Assembly: GCA_947034895.1 (NCBI GenBank)
Contig: OX344762.1
Span: 22,300,760 to 22,364,759 of the forward strand
DNA length: 64,000 bases
Direction of reading: 5' to 3'
Origin: Rhytidiadelphus loreus
Lineage: Eukaryota > Streptophyta > Bryopsida > Hypnales > Hylocomiaceae
Below, piece after piece: positions 35,967-46,463 of this stretch. Every line of letters begins with the position of its first letter. Position 1 is the first letter of the stretch. A program made the position numbers and the translations under genes. A model generated the notes under the pieces. It ran no database searches, was not told the DNA's origin, and was given only the letters and a program-made list of their open reading frames with translations.

Positions 35967-38474
35967 TTAGTTCAAGTCCATTGGATTGTTCTGAGAACCA
36001 CTCGTTGCACCTTGTTCGTAATCATTGGACTCTCCAACAACGAGTTTCTTCTTAGCACGAGTCCTTGAAGCAGGTCCATCTGCTTGTAAAATAGATTCCA
36101 AGACATTGGAGTTCTTGAGAGCTTCAAGTGTCCTTTTAGTTTGCGGAGAGTGTAACTCCAATAGATAATCGAGTGCTTGGCTTTGATAATAAGGCCCGTA
36201 TGTTGAGTCGAGGTAAGCCATACTATTCAAGTCTTCTGGAGTGGCATTTTCATCACGATTAGCCCCTTGTTCACCTTCAAAATTCCAACGGTGTCCTTCC
36301 GGATGAGCACCCCACTTGAAGGTTTGGGATGTCTTATCAAAATATCCACCAAGGCATTGAAAAAAAAACGCCCTCTTCCCTGCATTGTGAGCTCCTTTTC
36401 CCATAAGGTTGAATGCCACTCTTAGAATTTCACGTGGGTCCGTTTCCCAATTCAATTGTGAGGCAGCAGCTCCCATTTCTTGATCATGTAGGCCTTCTCG
36501 CCAACTCCAAAGCAAGTCTCGTCCCCAAAATCGTGTCTCTGCCGTCGTGTCTCTATTGTGTTCCCAAGAAGGTGGCATGTAAGTCATCAAGTTGAACATG
36601 GTATACAAGCGATCATGGAATGGTGCTGCACAAATCACACATCGTCGTCTAATCAGACATTGAGTGATGAGACACTGAGGATGGTACACATGTGTACATG
36701 ATCCAAGTGCCCATCCTCCTTCTGGCCCAAATTGTTCTAGACATATGGGGCATTTGGTATGATCCAAGACGAAATGAGCTGGCTTTGGCCACAATAGACT
36801 TTGGTCTTTTTCGTTGAAGTGACTAGACATCTGATTTCCATGGTCCCAACCATTTTGTGCCCAGTCTATGACATTTTTTTCCGCCACGTCAAGCATGGAC
36901 ATGTTATCCGGAAACATGTCCTCCATCAATGCCCATGATGTCAATCCATTCTCTCGTTTAGGGGCATTTGCTACAAAGTTCTTCGAAACTTTGTCTAGCT
37001 CTTTCGCAACTTGTTGAGATCGATCCACGGAGAGAATGCACGCGACCTTCCAATGATAGTATGTCGCTGCCAACACTGCCAACTTCTCTCGAAGCATTCT
37101 ATTTTCCTCAGCCAAATCAAGTTCCTTTGATGATTGTAGATGTGGAATGGCAGGAAACGAAAGTGAATCCTGAGTCCCTTGCAAACCATCAACGTGCGGA
37201 TTGCTAGAATCTCTTGAAACGAACGGAAGTGGTGCCATTGGAAGAATTGAAGAACGCTTCGTACGCTTGGCAGGGGGAGAAAGGTGAATGACATCGCTGG
37301 TGAGGTCCCCAACAAGCTTGTCCAAGTGATGTGGATCCTGCTCAACAAAGGTTTCGTCCATGTCCGACAATGTGAAAGTCTGACGCTCTTTTTCTCGAAG
37401 GCCTTGTAATTCTTTGGATTGTTGAGAAATGAGAGCATTTTTTTGTTCACATGTAGACCGCCATTTCTTCACATCACCTTCTAAGGTTGCAATTTGTGCA
37501 TCCTTGGTCTTCAAGAGGTCGAGAGCCTTCGCCAACGTCATCGCATTGTGAACAACATCAGATTCAGACTGTGGAATGGGAATGTGACTTCTGGCACATA
37601 CGGGCGAGTCGTCACTTAAAGCAAAGTCGAAGACGTTGCTGGCGTCTTGTGGTGGCAAGATTGGAGTCGCAATTGTGGTTGAGGCTGATGCCAATCTAAT
37701 TTTCGTGGTGGACCGTCGCACCTTGGCAGGATGTTTCATCTTCTTTCCCTGCGATGATGAAGCGGCTTGAACATTTGGATCTGGAACTGGAACTGGAACT
37801 GGAACTTGGACGGGGGTGATAATCTGCTCCTTCACTCGTACAAGCTTAGGAATCCGTGTGCCATCTGAATCATTATCCTCTTCTGATTCTTCCGTGTCCA
37901 CCTCTTGAGTTTCTTTGTTTTGTGGATCACTTCGAAAAGGCCCAAGTCCACCCTCCGGAAATTTGAGAACCCCTCTTGGAATTATTCCAACTTCTAGACG
38001 CTCCACGTAGGTACTTTCTTTGATCGTGGTCCAGTCAACTTGTTTGTTCAAGGCGACCTCAGCATAGGCACCTCTAGCAATGAACAAAGGGGCCTCATTC
38101 CTATCTACAAAAGGGGTTTTGTAGAGGACCTGCCACAATTCTAAACACCTTCGTATGAAAGCTGGATTTTCACAATACTTCAAATTTGCCTTGTTATTGT
38201 GTCGGTTGTGATGATGGCGCCATGCCGGAAAGAACTTCCCGATGTGACACCATTCAATGTAGTCTTCGCACACCTGCATACTCCTAGGCTCTGGCTCCTC
38301 GTTCCACCCTTTGAAAGCTAGGTGGTTATCATTGTTCAACACATGCCATCGCTTCTTGTGAATGTTACCCCTCCTTTTTCTAGTCTTATCTTTGGCAGCC
38401 TTCCTAATTGCACCAGGAGTGCGTACAGTGGAAAAACCCGGAAGGGACCCATCACTGCTACCTCCAGTTGCCAT
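35967..38474 (-). CDS. intact WCHI-domain/coiled-coil/RING-H2 protein (835 aa)
   Basis: Complete minus-strand frame, ATG 38472-38474 to stop at 35967, the only fully open cargo gene. Order: basic N-terminus (KDKTRKRRGNIHKKRWH); WCHI domain at about residues 55-165 (GWNEEPEPRS, YIEWCHIGKFFPAWRHH, RCLELWQVLY, VDWTTIKE); acidic linker with NDSDGT; basic KKMKHPAKVRR; coiled coil around 315-375; conserved GLTSWALMEDMF; RING-H2 at about 575-620 with C-x2-C, C-T-H-V-Y-H, C and C-V-I-C all present; conserved C-terminal domain (KRAFFFQCLGGYFD). It is the homologue of 12267-14633 in the outer element, which supports the predicted start. Likely a nuclear E3-ubiquitin-ligase-like protein of the transposon (inference). 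Confidence 0.88.
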   Translation of the reverse strand: MATGGSSDGSLPGFSTVRTPGAIRKAAKDKTRKRRGNIHKKRWHVLNNDNHLAFKGWNEEPEPRSMQVCEDYIEWCHIGKFFPAWRHHHNRHNNKANLKYCENPAFIRRCLELWQVLYKTPFVDRNEAPLFIARGAYAEVALNKQVDWTTIKESTYVERLEVGIIPRGVLKFPEGGLGPFRSDPQNKETQEVDTEESEEDNDSDGTRIPKLVRVKEQIITPVQVPVPVPVPDPNVQAASSSQGKKMKHPAKVRRSTTKIRLASASTTIATPILPPQDASNVFDFALSDDSPVCARSHIPIPQSESDVVHNAMTLAKALDLLKTKDAQIATLEGDVKKWRSTCEQKNALISQQSKELQGLREKERQTFTLSDMDETFVEQDPHHLDKLVGDLTSDVIHLSPPAKRTKRSSILPMAPLPFVSRDSSNPHVDGLQGTQDSLSFPAIPHLQSSKELDLAEENRMLREKLAVLAATYYHWKVACILSVDRSQQVAKELDKVSKNFVANAPKRENGLTSWALMEDMFPDNMSMLDVAEKNVIDWAQNGWDHGNQMSSHFNEKDQSLLWPKPAHFVLDHTKCPICLEQFGPEGGWALGSCTHVYHPQCLITQCLIRRRCVICAAPFHDRLYTMFNLMTYMPPSWEHNRDTTAETRFWGRDLLWSWREGLHDQEMGAAASQLNWETDPREILRVAFNLMGKGAHNAGKRAFFFQCLGGYFDKTSQTFKWGAHPEGHRWNFEGEQGANRDENATPEDLNSMAYLDSTYGPYYQSQALDYLLELHSPQTKRTLEALKNSNVLESILQADGPASRTRAKKKLVVGESNDYEQGATSGSQNNPMDLN

Positions 38475-38635
38475 GAGATTTGCGGACGTCGCAAAATTCT
38501 AAGAACCAAATGATAGCAAAAAATAGTATATATATTATCCAAAAGGGTCACGCATGCAGCCAACAAAGGTTGCAAGACAGAAAGCCTCAATGGAAAATGA
38601 AGGTGATAGCATGATGATGGGCTACTGCCTATATT

Positions 38636-38790
38636 GGGCGAGTGACTTCGGTCTAGGGGGGCGAGTACGGATAGGGCAACTGCGTATCCCGCGACTGCGG
38701 GTTTGGGTAGGGCGACAGCGGGTCTCGAGAGGGCGACAGCGGGTCCAAATTGGGCGACTTCGGGTCCACCACCGGGTCTAGGTACCTTTT
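38636..38790 (-). promoter_or_regulatory. array upstream of the WCHI/RING gene
   Basis: GGGCGACAGCGGGTC and GGGCGACTTCGGGTC units on the plus strand, i.e. sense ACCCGCTGTCGCCC toward the gene starting at 38474. It abuts the oppositely oriented terminal array at about 38790. Confidence 0.65.
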
Positions 38791-38794
38791 GCGC

Positions 38795-39155
38795 ACCCGC
38801 GGTCGCCCACCCAAGAACACTTCCTGAACCCGCGGTCTCCCTGCCAAACCCGCAGTCGCCCACCCGCGGTCTCCCTCAGAAATCCGCAGTCGTCCATCCG
38901 CAATCGCCCTCGCCCACCCGTAGTCGCCCTCTTCCACCCGCAGTCGCCCACTCGCAGTCGCCCCTACCCACAGTCTCCTACCCGTACGCGCCCTCCAGTT
39001 TGCCAAGTGGATGCCATGTGGCATCCACCTGGAGGGGGGTAATTTCCTGTAAAGTCAAAGGTAAATTTGACTTTTCGTAACGTCGCGCGGGCTCTACTAG
39101 ACGTCGCGCGACGTCTGTCTGTCGCGGTGTCGCGCTGTCGCAGCGAACAACCCTG
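38795..39155. repeat. right end and subterminal array of the inner hAT
   Basis: ACCCGCGGTCGCCC/ACCCGCAGTCGCCC units to about 39000, the short palindrome 'ggatgccatgtggcatcc' (39010-39027), GTCGCG-rich DNA (39080-39143) and the terminal ACAACCCTG (39147-39155), followed by ATCTTGAC. A mirror image of 16244-16800. Confidence 0.85.
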
Positions 39156-39163
39156 ATCTTGAC

Positions 39164-41675
39164 GTCCTAAACTTGAAGTTGAAACCAAATGAATCCTTTT
39201 ATGTAATTGATATACAAAATTTATATACATTTTGCTAGTTCCTCCGATATTTTTTCTTCTTATTTTTTGTTTTTACAATAATTTAGGAATAAAAGTAAAA
39301 TTATTCTGATTTCTTAAAGGTAAAGGTGGAAATAAAATTATATGAATTACAAAATATATATTAGAGTAATCCATAATTTGTGTTGTAAGCCTGTAAAGTG
39401 TAAAGTTTAAATTAAGAATGTAGGGTGGAATTGTTTTGGGAAAGTTGTATTGTTGTAAAAATGTTGAAGCATGTAGTCATGTACTCATTTAGCCAACTTG
39501 CCATGAAGAATGAATTCATAGAATAACCACAATTTTCTGCCTCCACCATTCATCATCTGAAATTCTTATAAGCTAAAATTTGAACAGTCAATATTTGTTA
39601 TAATTAATTACACACATCCTACTATCCTAAATATAGTAGGATTTTTTTTGGTATGCTTCTATAAAGAAATTCAAATACATTCCATACTTGCTCAAATTTT
39701 CTGAAATTGTTATCATTGAATACCCCAAATTTCCATACTTGCTCAAATTCTCTTAAATTTCGTTGAAACATTTCTAAAACCCTTTTTTTTGGAATTCCAA
39801 ACCCTTTTAGCTTCTATTTTGGAGAACTATAACATTCATCCTTTAAGTCTTCAACTTGAATTTTCAAAAACGAGTACCTTGTTTACCATTACAAATCCTA
39901 AAACTTCTAGCATCTTATTATATTTATTTTCTTGAAAGTGTGCAACTTAGTTTTAATTCTCTAGAAATCCCATTTTTGGGGTGTGGGGACTATTTCTCAA
40001 GTCCTTGGAGAAGCGAAGAAGACCAAGGGCGATACATGAAGGAAACACATCTTTCCATGAATTCTCTTTCAACTCAAAAAGTAGTTGGACTTCTTAATAC
40101 AGCCATTGACTTCAAGAAATTCCCCGAGCTCAAATTAATGGTTGACTGCATTAATTGGTTTCCCTCTTTCCCTCTCTCCATAGGAAGGGAGAATCCCATG
40201 CTAATTTCAAATCTCAAGGTCAATTCCATTCCCCCCCGTCGTTGGTGGAGAGAGTTCTTGCATCCGAGGTCAAGGCATGAGGGCGGGGATGTCAAGGCGT
40301 GGACGTCCCGTCAAGGCAGGGACGTCAGGGCGGGGACGCCAGGGCGCGGACGTAGGGCCGCGGATTCCAATTCCAATTCCAATTGCAATTTTGAACTCCT
40401 TCCTTGAACTCCTTCCTTGAACTCCCTCCTTGAACTCCCTCCAAGCCAATTTTGAACTCCCTCCAAGGGTTTGCTATCCCCATACCCAAAATAATGAGAT
40501 GAACCGTTGCCCTTGAATTAAAAAATCACTTAACTAGTATTTCATTTCAATACCCACCCCTCCTAAGTCCTAGACTTGCTTTAGAGTTTAGAGCTCTAGG
40601 ATCCCATTACACAAATTAGAGGGTGGAGTCTAATGATTGAATATTTGAAATCATAAACAATTTTGCTTCATTTCATTCCCAAAGACCCAAACCACTTTGC
40701 TATCCCCATACCCAAAATAATGAGATGAATCGTTGCCTTTGAATTAAAAAATCACTTAACTAGTATTTCATTTCAATACCCATCCCTCCTAAGTCTTAGA
40801 CTTGCTTTAGAGTTTAGAGCTCTAGGATCCCATTACACAAATTAGAGGGTGGAGTCTAATGATTGAATATTTGAAATCATAAACAATTTTGCTTCATTTC
40901 ATTCCCAAAGACCCAAACCACTTTGCTATCCCCATACCCAAAATAATGAAATGAACCGTTGCCCTTGAATTAAAAAATCACTTAACTAGTATTTCATTTC
41001 AATACCCACCCCTCCTATTTTACCCATTACAAGAAATTTTGGTTAAAGTCTTTAAGCCCTATATCCTTGTACCCTTTTTCACGGAAAAAATCCCTTCAAG
41101 CATATTCTAAAGCATTATGATTTGTATTTGATTTAAATCCAAAACCTTGTAGCTTTGTATTTAAAAAATGAAGACTTAAACCAAAAGCTTGAGAAGTATA
41201 CGTTGGTAATAGTTTGATTTGTGAACTTCAAATCCAAAATCACAAACACCTTTTCTTAATAAGAATGAAATATAAACTTTGAACTTGAATTTAAACAATT
41301 ATGTACCTTGACTTTCATTAGGACTCGAAATCCTTTGGGATTTTAGTTACACAAATTTAGTCTTTCTTGTTTGGAAGTTCAATTTCATTTTCTATTTTTA
41401 TTTTGGGTTCCAACTTTACATGGGTCCTACTTCTCAAGTGCTTGATGAAGGCAAGAACTTGAAATTTGGCCTCAAGAAGGAAGTGACATGCTTTAATACG
41501 TTGTCATTGAACTCAAAAAGTAGTTGGACTTCTTAATGCAGCCATTGACTTGAAGATATTCCCTGTGCTCAAATTAAGAACTGACTACATTAGTGAATTT
41601 TCCTCTCTCTATGGGAAGGAAGAATCCCACAACGGAATTCGTACCAAAGTCTATGGTAGGACCTCCCCCTCCTGC
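39164..41675. other. repeat-rich arm of the outer hAT upstream of its transposase
   Basis: No convincing gene. A segment around 40005-40230 ('actcaaaaagtagttggacttcttaat.cagccattgactt') recurs about 1.44 kb on at 41440-41645, a direct duplication of promoter-proximal sequence. Outer-type array in reverse orientation lies at 40264-40365 ('gggcggggacg', 'ggcgtggacgt'). 'ttgaactccctcc' units are at 40389-40450. A 226-bp tandem repeat follows (next entry). Confidence 0.55.
40471..41015. repeat. 226-bp tandem repeat, 2.4 copies
   Basis: 'ttgctatccccatacccaaaataatga' starts at 40471, 40697 and 40923, exactly 226 bases apart; copies are nearly identical. No function seen. Confidence 0.85.
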
Positions 41676-41795
41676 CGTCCGGGAACGCGTCGCGCTAGGG
41701 CGTGGACGCGTTGGAATTGTGTAACGTCCGCGCCCCTAACGTCCCTGCCCCTGCAGAAGAGGTCCGCGCCCCTGCACTCCCAGGCTATAAAGCCA
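41676..41795 (+). promoter_or_regulatory. outer-type array and TATA box of the outer transposase gene
   Basis: 'gggcgtggacgcg', 'acgtccgcgcccctaacgtccctgcccctg' and 'ggtccgcgcccctgc' are CGTCCCCGCCCTG-like units, followed by GGCTATAAAGCC (41783-41794), about 250 bases ahead of the start codon at 42042. Confidence 0.65.
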
Positions 41796-42041
41796 AGCTT
41801 GTCGGATTGACTTCTTTACATTTGTCATCTTGGCCTCATCATCTTGGACTTCAATTCACTTTGAGCTCCTTGGGAGTCTACTTGGGTGACAAATGGCCCT
41901 AGTTAGCTGTTGAGGTGATGTAAAAGTCAGTTCAAGCAGTTGATTGGCGCTAACTACTATTTTGTCCTTTTCATTTGGTGTAATAGCCTCTTCTACAATT
42001 CTACCTCCTCCAAGAAAACGTTTGCATTCGTCGTGAACGCA

Positions 42042-45000
42042 ATGGGAAGTCAATGAAAGCAAACAAAAGAATGGGAACCGTGGTATAATTTCTCTGAGAA
42101 CGGGGGGAAAGTGAGTTGTGTATTTGGCAATGCAACATTCACCTATAAACGCGAGCGCACTTTTGCTCACTTTGGATATGGCGCGAAGTCCGAGAGGTCA
42201 ATTTGTCGTAATGCAACGTGAGCCGTGCGCCACCGATTTGCAAATTGTGCAAACTTTGTTCCTCAACGATTGAGCCCCGAAGACATGTATGAAGGAGAAT
42301 CAATTCCCACTGGTCCATCAAGAGCAACTCCAGTTGCAAGTTCAAGCCAATCCTTTCAAAACGAAGTGATGGGAGGGGGTTCATGTGACGCCCAAGCTGA
42401 AGGGGTTACTCTCCCTGAAGGGAATGATGCAATACAGAGGTCCCAAAGTCTCGCTGCATCAAATTCCACAAGATCTGGGTCATTACTTCAGCAACGTATG
42501 AAGGATGCTTTTAATGTTACGAAGAGGAAGGAGTTGGATGACAAGTGGGCATCATTTTTTTACGAGGCGAACGTGCCATTTAATGTGGCAAGAAATCCAG
42601 CCTTTATTGAGGCAGTGAGGGCAACCTCAATGGCAAGGTTTGAATACAGTCCACCTTCTTACCATCAGTTCAGGACGAAATTGATTGAACCGAAGAGGTT
42701 GCAGATCGAGAAGCAAATTGAAACCAAAGTTGGTTTTGCAGTGAAACATTATGGGGTGACAATATGCACTGATGGCTGGGATGACGTGAACCGGAGGCCT
42801 CTAATGAATGTAATGATGTCGTGCCCTACCGGTGATGTATTTTTGGGGGCCATTGACACCACCGGGCAAAAGAAGTCCATGCGCTACATAGCGGACCAGA
42901 TGAAGGTATTCATTGAGAAAGTGGGTTCAAAGTACGTGATATAGGTTTGTACGGATAATGCAGCGAATATGCTTGGAGCATTGGATGATATCGTTCGCAC
43001 GTATCCACACATTTTCAAGCAGGGGTGCATGGCACATGCTTTGGATCTCATGTTGGAAGATTGGGCCAAAGTACCAGAATTCAAAGATTTAATTCAGAGG
43101 GCAAGAAGATTGTGCCAATACATTCAGAACCATCACGCGACCATGTCGGTATTCCGGGAGTTGAGTCCGACCCTTCAGTTAGTAGTGCCCAGCGAAACCC
43201 GCTTTGCTTGTAATTTTCTCATGTTGCAGCGATTGGAGAAACTTCGCAGAGTACTGCTGCGGTGAAAAGACTATGCGCGCGTTCAAAATTACTTTGATGG
43301 TCTGCGAGACAGACAAAATGCGGAGCAAGCAGCTACAACTTCACGTAATGTGGTGTCAACTATCGAAGACATGGGCTTCTGGCAACGATGTGCAAATTAC
43401 GTGCACATGACTGAAGACATGTTAAAGGCATTGCGCATATTTGATGGCCGAGAACCAGCTATGGGTCGGGCGTGACTCGTAATGCACAATTTGAGAGCAC
43501 ATGTGTTTTCTTTAAGAGGGCCACCCTTCAACCTACGAGATGACATAGCCACCACCATGGAGGAGTCTTTCACATCCAGGTGGGACATGGTGTTCACGGA
43601 TGTTCACTATGCTGGGGCCCTTCTAAATCCGTATCTCTTGGATAACGTGGCACTTAGGGTTGATGGAGTTGCACTCCGTGCATTGTATCGAGTCATCCGC
43701 AAAATGGAAAATGTAGTGGATGTGGAGTTTAACAACGTATTGGCGGAATTAACAGAATTCGAGGAGGGCACGGGGCCATACAGTGCAGCAGAGACACCTG
43801 ACATCCGAGCGACACAGATGCTTCTTCACCAGTGGTGGCACAGGGTTGGAGATCGAGCACTATCTAAGATTGCCGTTCGTATCTTGTCATTGACGTGTTC
43901 AACATGTTCATGTGAAAGGAATTGGAGTATGTATTCCTTCGTCCACAACAAGGTCCGGAATCGGTTAGCCCCCGAGAAGGCTGAGTCATTGGTATATATT
44001 TATACCAATAGCCGTGTACTTCAGCAAAGACCAGGGGCCGATCCTGTTCGTTGGTATGATGCTAATATCCTCTCGGAGTATTCTGATCCAGATGCCCTTG
44101 GCCCCGTTCCAGTGGCTGAACGCAATCGTGAATTTGACGCAATGGTAGCTGAGGAAGAAGAAGAGGCTGATGTGGAAGCTAACCGAGCACCCCGAGAATA
44201 CCGACCAAATCCAGAGTTGTGGAGGGCGGGGGCTGATCACCTTGCAGAAGCTAGAAATTACTACGGAGATGGTCATGAAGTGGAAGAGGAAGTCCTCCCT
44301 GGTCGCTGGGGCCCTTGGGGAGCCGATCCTCGCCGAAGTCCTACACCCATTGGCGATGAAAATGTAGTTGTTTCTGAAGTGCAACCTTTGTCATCGTCTT
44401 CCGAGAGTGATCACCCGGCCACAGTGGACGCCGATGATGATAATGTTATCTCGAACAATGACGACAACCTCCCTTTGGAAAACGAAGGGAGAAATGGAAA
44501 TGGTAGTGAGAATCTGAGGAACAATGCAACTCAGAATACTGAAGGATCCGTTTGTGATCGTGATGGCAATAGGGGGCCCAGAGGAGTGGGGGGCCGCGAT
44601 AGCAACAGAGTTGTTGGAGGACGCCATGGCCAAAACATTGGAAATACAAGGATGGCACGACCGATTACAAGACATGTTGTGGAGGTTAATGCAGTGGGAA
44701 GAACGCGTTTTGACCCTGAACATTTAGATCACAATGATGTTTTTGCGTTTACTGACCCGCTTGAAGACGAAGCCCATATACCACCACCAGTTGCAGTGCA
44801 TACTATTATTTCTAACCCTTCATCTCCCGCAACTTCGAGTGCTCCTTGTCGACCTTCCGAAGAAGTGCTAGGCTCAGTGGGAAATGTTGCAATGACGACT
44901 CAAAGCATTTTAAATGTTACAACGGGTGGTAGACACCGTACCGCCTTTCAACCCGCAATTCACTACACTATGGGTGAATATCAACAAGGACGTGGAAGGA

Positions 45001-45524
45001 GTTTCGTCCGTGGAAGAGCAAGAGGTCATGCAACGATTGGAGGCCGTGATATTAGAGGTGGACGAAACAATAACGAAGCGTTGTCATCGAGGCCCCCTAA
45101 ACGCCCTCTTCTAGGAATTGGGGTCCGAGACCCGAACGTGGTGATAGAGCCATTTTTGAATACGTATGTCCCAGGACCAACTTTGTCCACTCCAGCGTAT
45201 GTCGTTCCTCGAGTACAAGGAGGCCCCATTATAAATTTTGACGTGGAGGACCCTAGAGCTCAACGGCACAAGAAGTTTAAACGTAGTCGTAGGCATGGTC
45301 AAACAGCTATGGAGCTTCGAAATGAGAACTCGGAAGTGAAAAACCAGTGGACCACAGACAGTGACGATGGAGAAGATGAATGTGGAACTAGTGAAGTTGG
45401 TGATGATGAAGACGACCCTGATTGTGATGAGGCACCAGCAGATGATGATGTGGTCATTCGAGATGTTGCATTATCAAATCCGGGTACACAAGAAGTTCGC
45501 AAATCAAGTCGTTTCAACAATTGA
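42042..45524 (+). pseudogene. hAT transposase of the outer element, five stop codons and no frameshift
   Basis: A single 1161-codon frame from ATG 42042 to 45524. Stops: TGA 42054-42056, TGA 42219-42221, TAG 42942-42944, TGA 43263-43265, TGA 43473-43475; each is one C-to-T change from CGA or CAG, and where the inner homologue aligns at 42942 it has Gln. Domains: BED-like finger (KEWEPW, CVFG, HFGYG, C) with one finger Cys apparently missing (CVFG for CVFC); RNase-H core with CTDGWDD and VCTDNAA; CxxH (CMAH); hATC block SCERNWSMYSFVHNKVRNRL; and a ~500-residue acidic, low-complexity tail with an RGRGR-type segment. It would have mobilised the 37-kb element. Confidence 0.92.
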
Positions 45525-46300
45525 GGGGCACCTGACAGCATCTGTGTTCTGTAGACCTTCATTCATCATGAGTTCAAGACAGTTGCACTAATTGAAACAT
45601 GAAGTAATGAAGATCTACAAGAAGAAGAAGGAGAATCTTAGATAACCAGTAGAAGAGGAGGTGTATCTTGAGAGCAGTATATTCATTGTGTTGTGAACTT
45701 GTTATTGTACTGAATAACGCTTGAAATATAAAAATGTTTTTGGTTATCTAAAATAAAAAAGTTTCCAATTGTGTTTGTAGAATTATCACATTTGCCATGC
45801 ATGAAGATGACATTCATGAGTGTAGTTATATTGTATAGTTTGAATGTTGTAAGTAAGGTGTACTAAATTTATTACTATCCTTGCATTCACGTAGAAAAAA
45901 ACATTCACTACTATCATCTTTGATGCCTTCCGAAGGGCTGAAAATTTGTTATTTAAACATGAAATTCTTTTCACAAAATGATCTCTTTGCTAATAACATG
46001 TGTGCTAAATTTCAAGGCCAGAAGATTTACACATAAAAAGATATTCACAATGTACCAACATGTGTACTTGTGTGGTTCAGAGAAACAATTTCAATGCTAC
46101 CAAGTACCAACTCCTAGAAATTGAGAAATCAAAATTCGGCCATGAATTTTTTGGCATGAGATCATGTCTATGTTGATAACATGTGGGTCAAATTTGAAGT
46201 TCAAAGGATTTGCCTATAAAAAGATACTGGAAATGTTTTTCACCCTATGAAAGCAAGAATTCGTAAATGAAGTACAAAAATTCTCCAAAAATTCGGATTA
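45525..46300. other. 3' flank of the outer transposase gene
   Basis: AT-rich. 'cttgaaatataaaaatgttttt' (45720) could be a polyadenylation region. No gene. Confidence 0.45.
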
Positions 46301-46304
46301 AACT

Positions 46305-46463
46305 GATGCGTCCCCGCCCTGTCCAAGACGTCCCCGCCGTGACGGAAACGTCCGCGCCCTGATTTCAGTGTTGGAAAATTTCAAAAATGAAAGGTGTCCG
46401 AAGCGTCCGAAGCGTCCGTTCGTCCCGTCCGATCACTCCGACCCGTCCGGTATGACAACCCTG
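46305..46463. repeat. right end of the outer hAT with both repeat types
   Basis: Three CGTCCCCGCCCTG-type units (46310-46362), then GTCCGAAGC/CGTCCG repeats (46395-46450), then the terminal inverted repeat ending ATGACAACCCTG at 46463 and the target duplication GCGTGGCC (46464-46471). Confidence 0.85.

Larger units (their letters stand above)
16244..39155. mobile_element. inner giant hAT element (22.9 kb)
   Basis: Starts CAGGGTTGTC (16244) and ends ...ACAACCCTG (39155), flanked by a perfect 8-bp duplication ATCTTGAC (16236-16243 and 39156-39163). Subterminal DNA is rich in GTCGCG at both ends (16283-16350 and 39080-39143), followed inward by ACCCGCAGTCGCCC-type arrays in mirror orientation (16430-16795 and 38795-39000). 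It carries six genes: hAT transposase (17317-20591), WCHI/coiled-coil (21521-23124), an intron-containing gene (about 24921-25890), kinase (28601-30193), WCHI/coiled-coil (32804-34294) and WCHI/RING (35967-38474). It inserted into the outer hAT, so it is the younger of the two. Confidence 0.9.
9162..46463. mobile_element. outer giant hAT element (37.3 kb with the nested element; about 14.4 kb alone)
   Basis: Ends are inverted repeats starting CAGGGTTGTCATACCGGAC, identical for 21 bases at each end, then CGTCCG-rich subterminal DNA. An 8-bp target duplication flanks it. It interrupts the host kinase frame precisely. Its own genes are a kinase (10201-11781), a WCHI/RING protein (12267-14633) and a hAT transposase (42042-45524), each close to CGTCCCCGCCCTG arrays found only in its own two arms. 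The inner hAT (16244-39155) sits between its second and third genes. It is unusually large for hAT, whose autonomous members are usually a few kilobases with one gene. Confidence 0.9.

Noticed and set aside
39856..40407. 183-codon ORF
   Set aside because: Runs through a duplicated non-coding block into an array; no domain or conserved codons.
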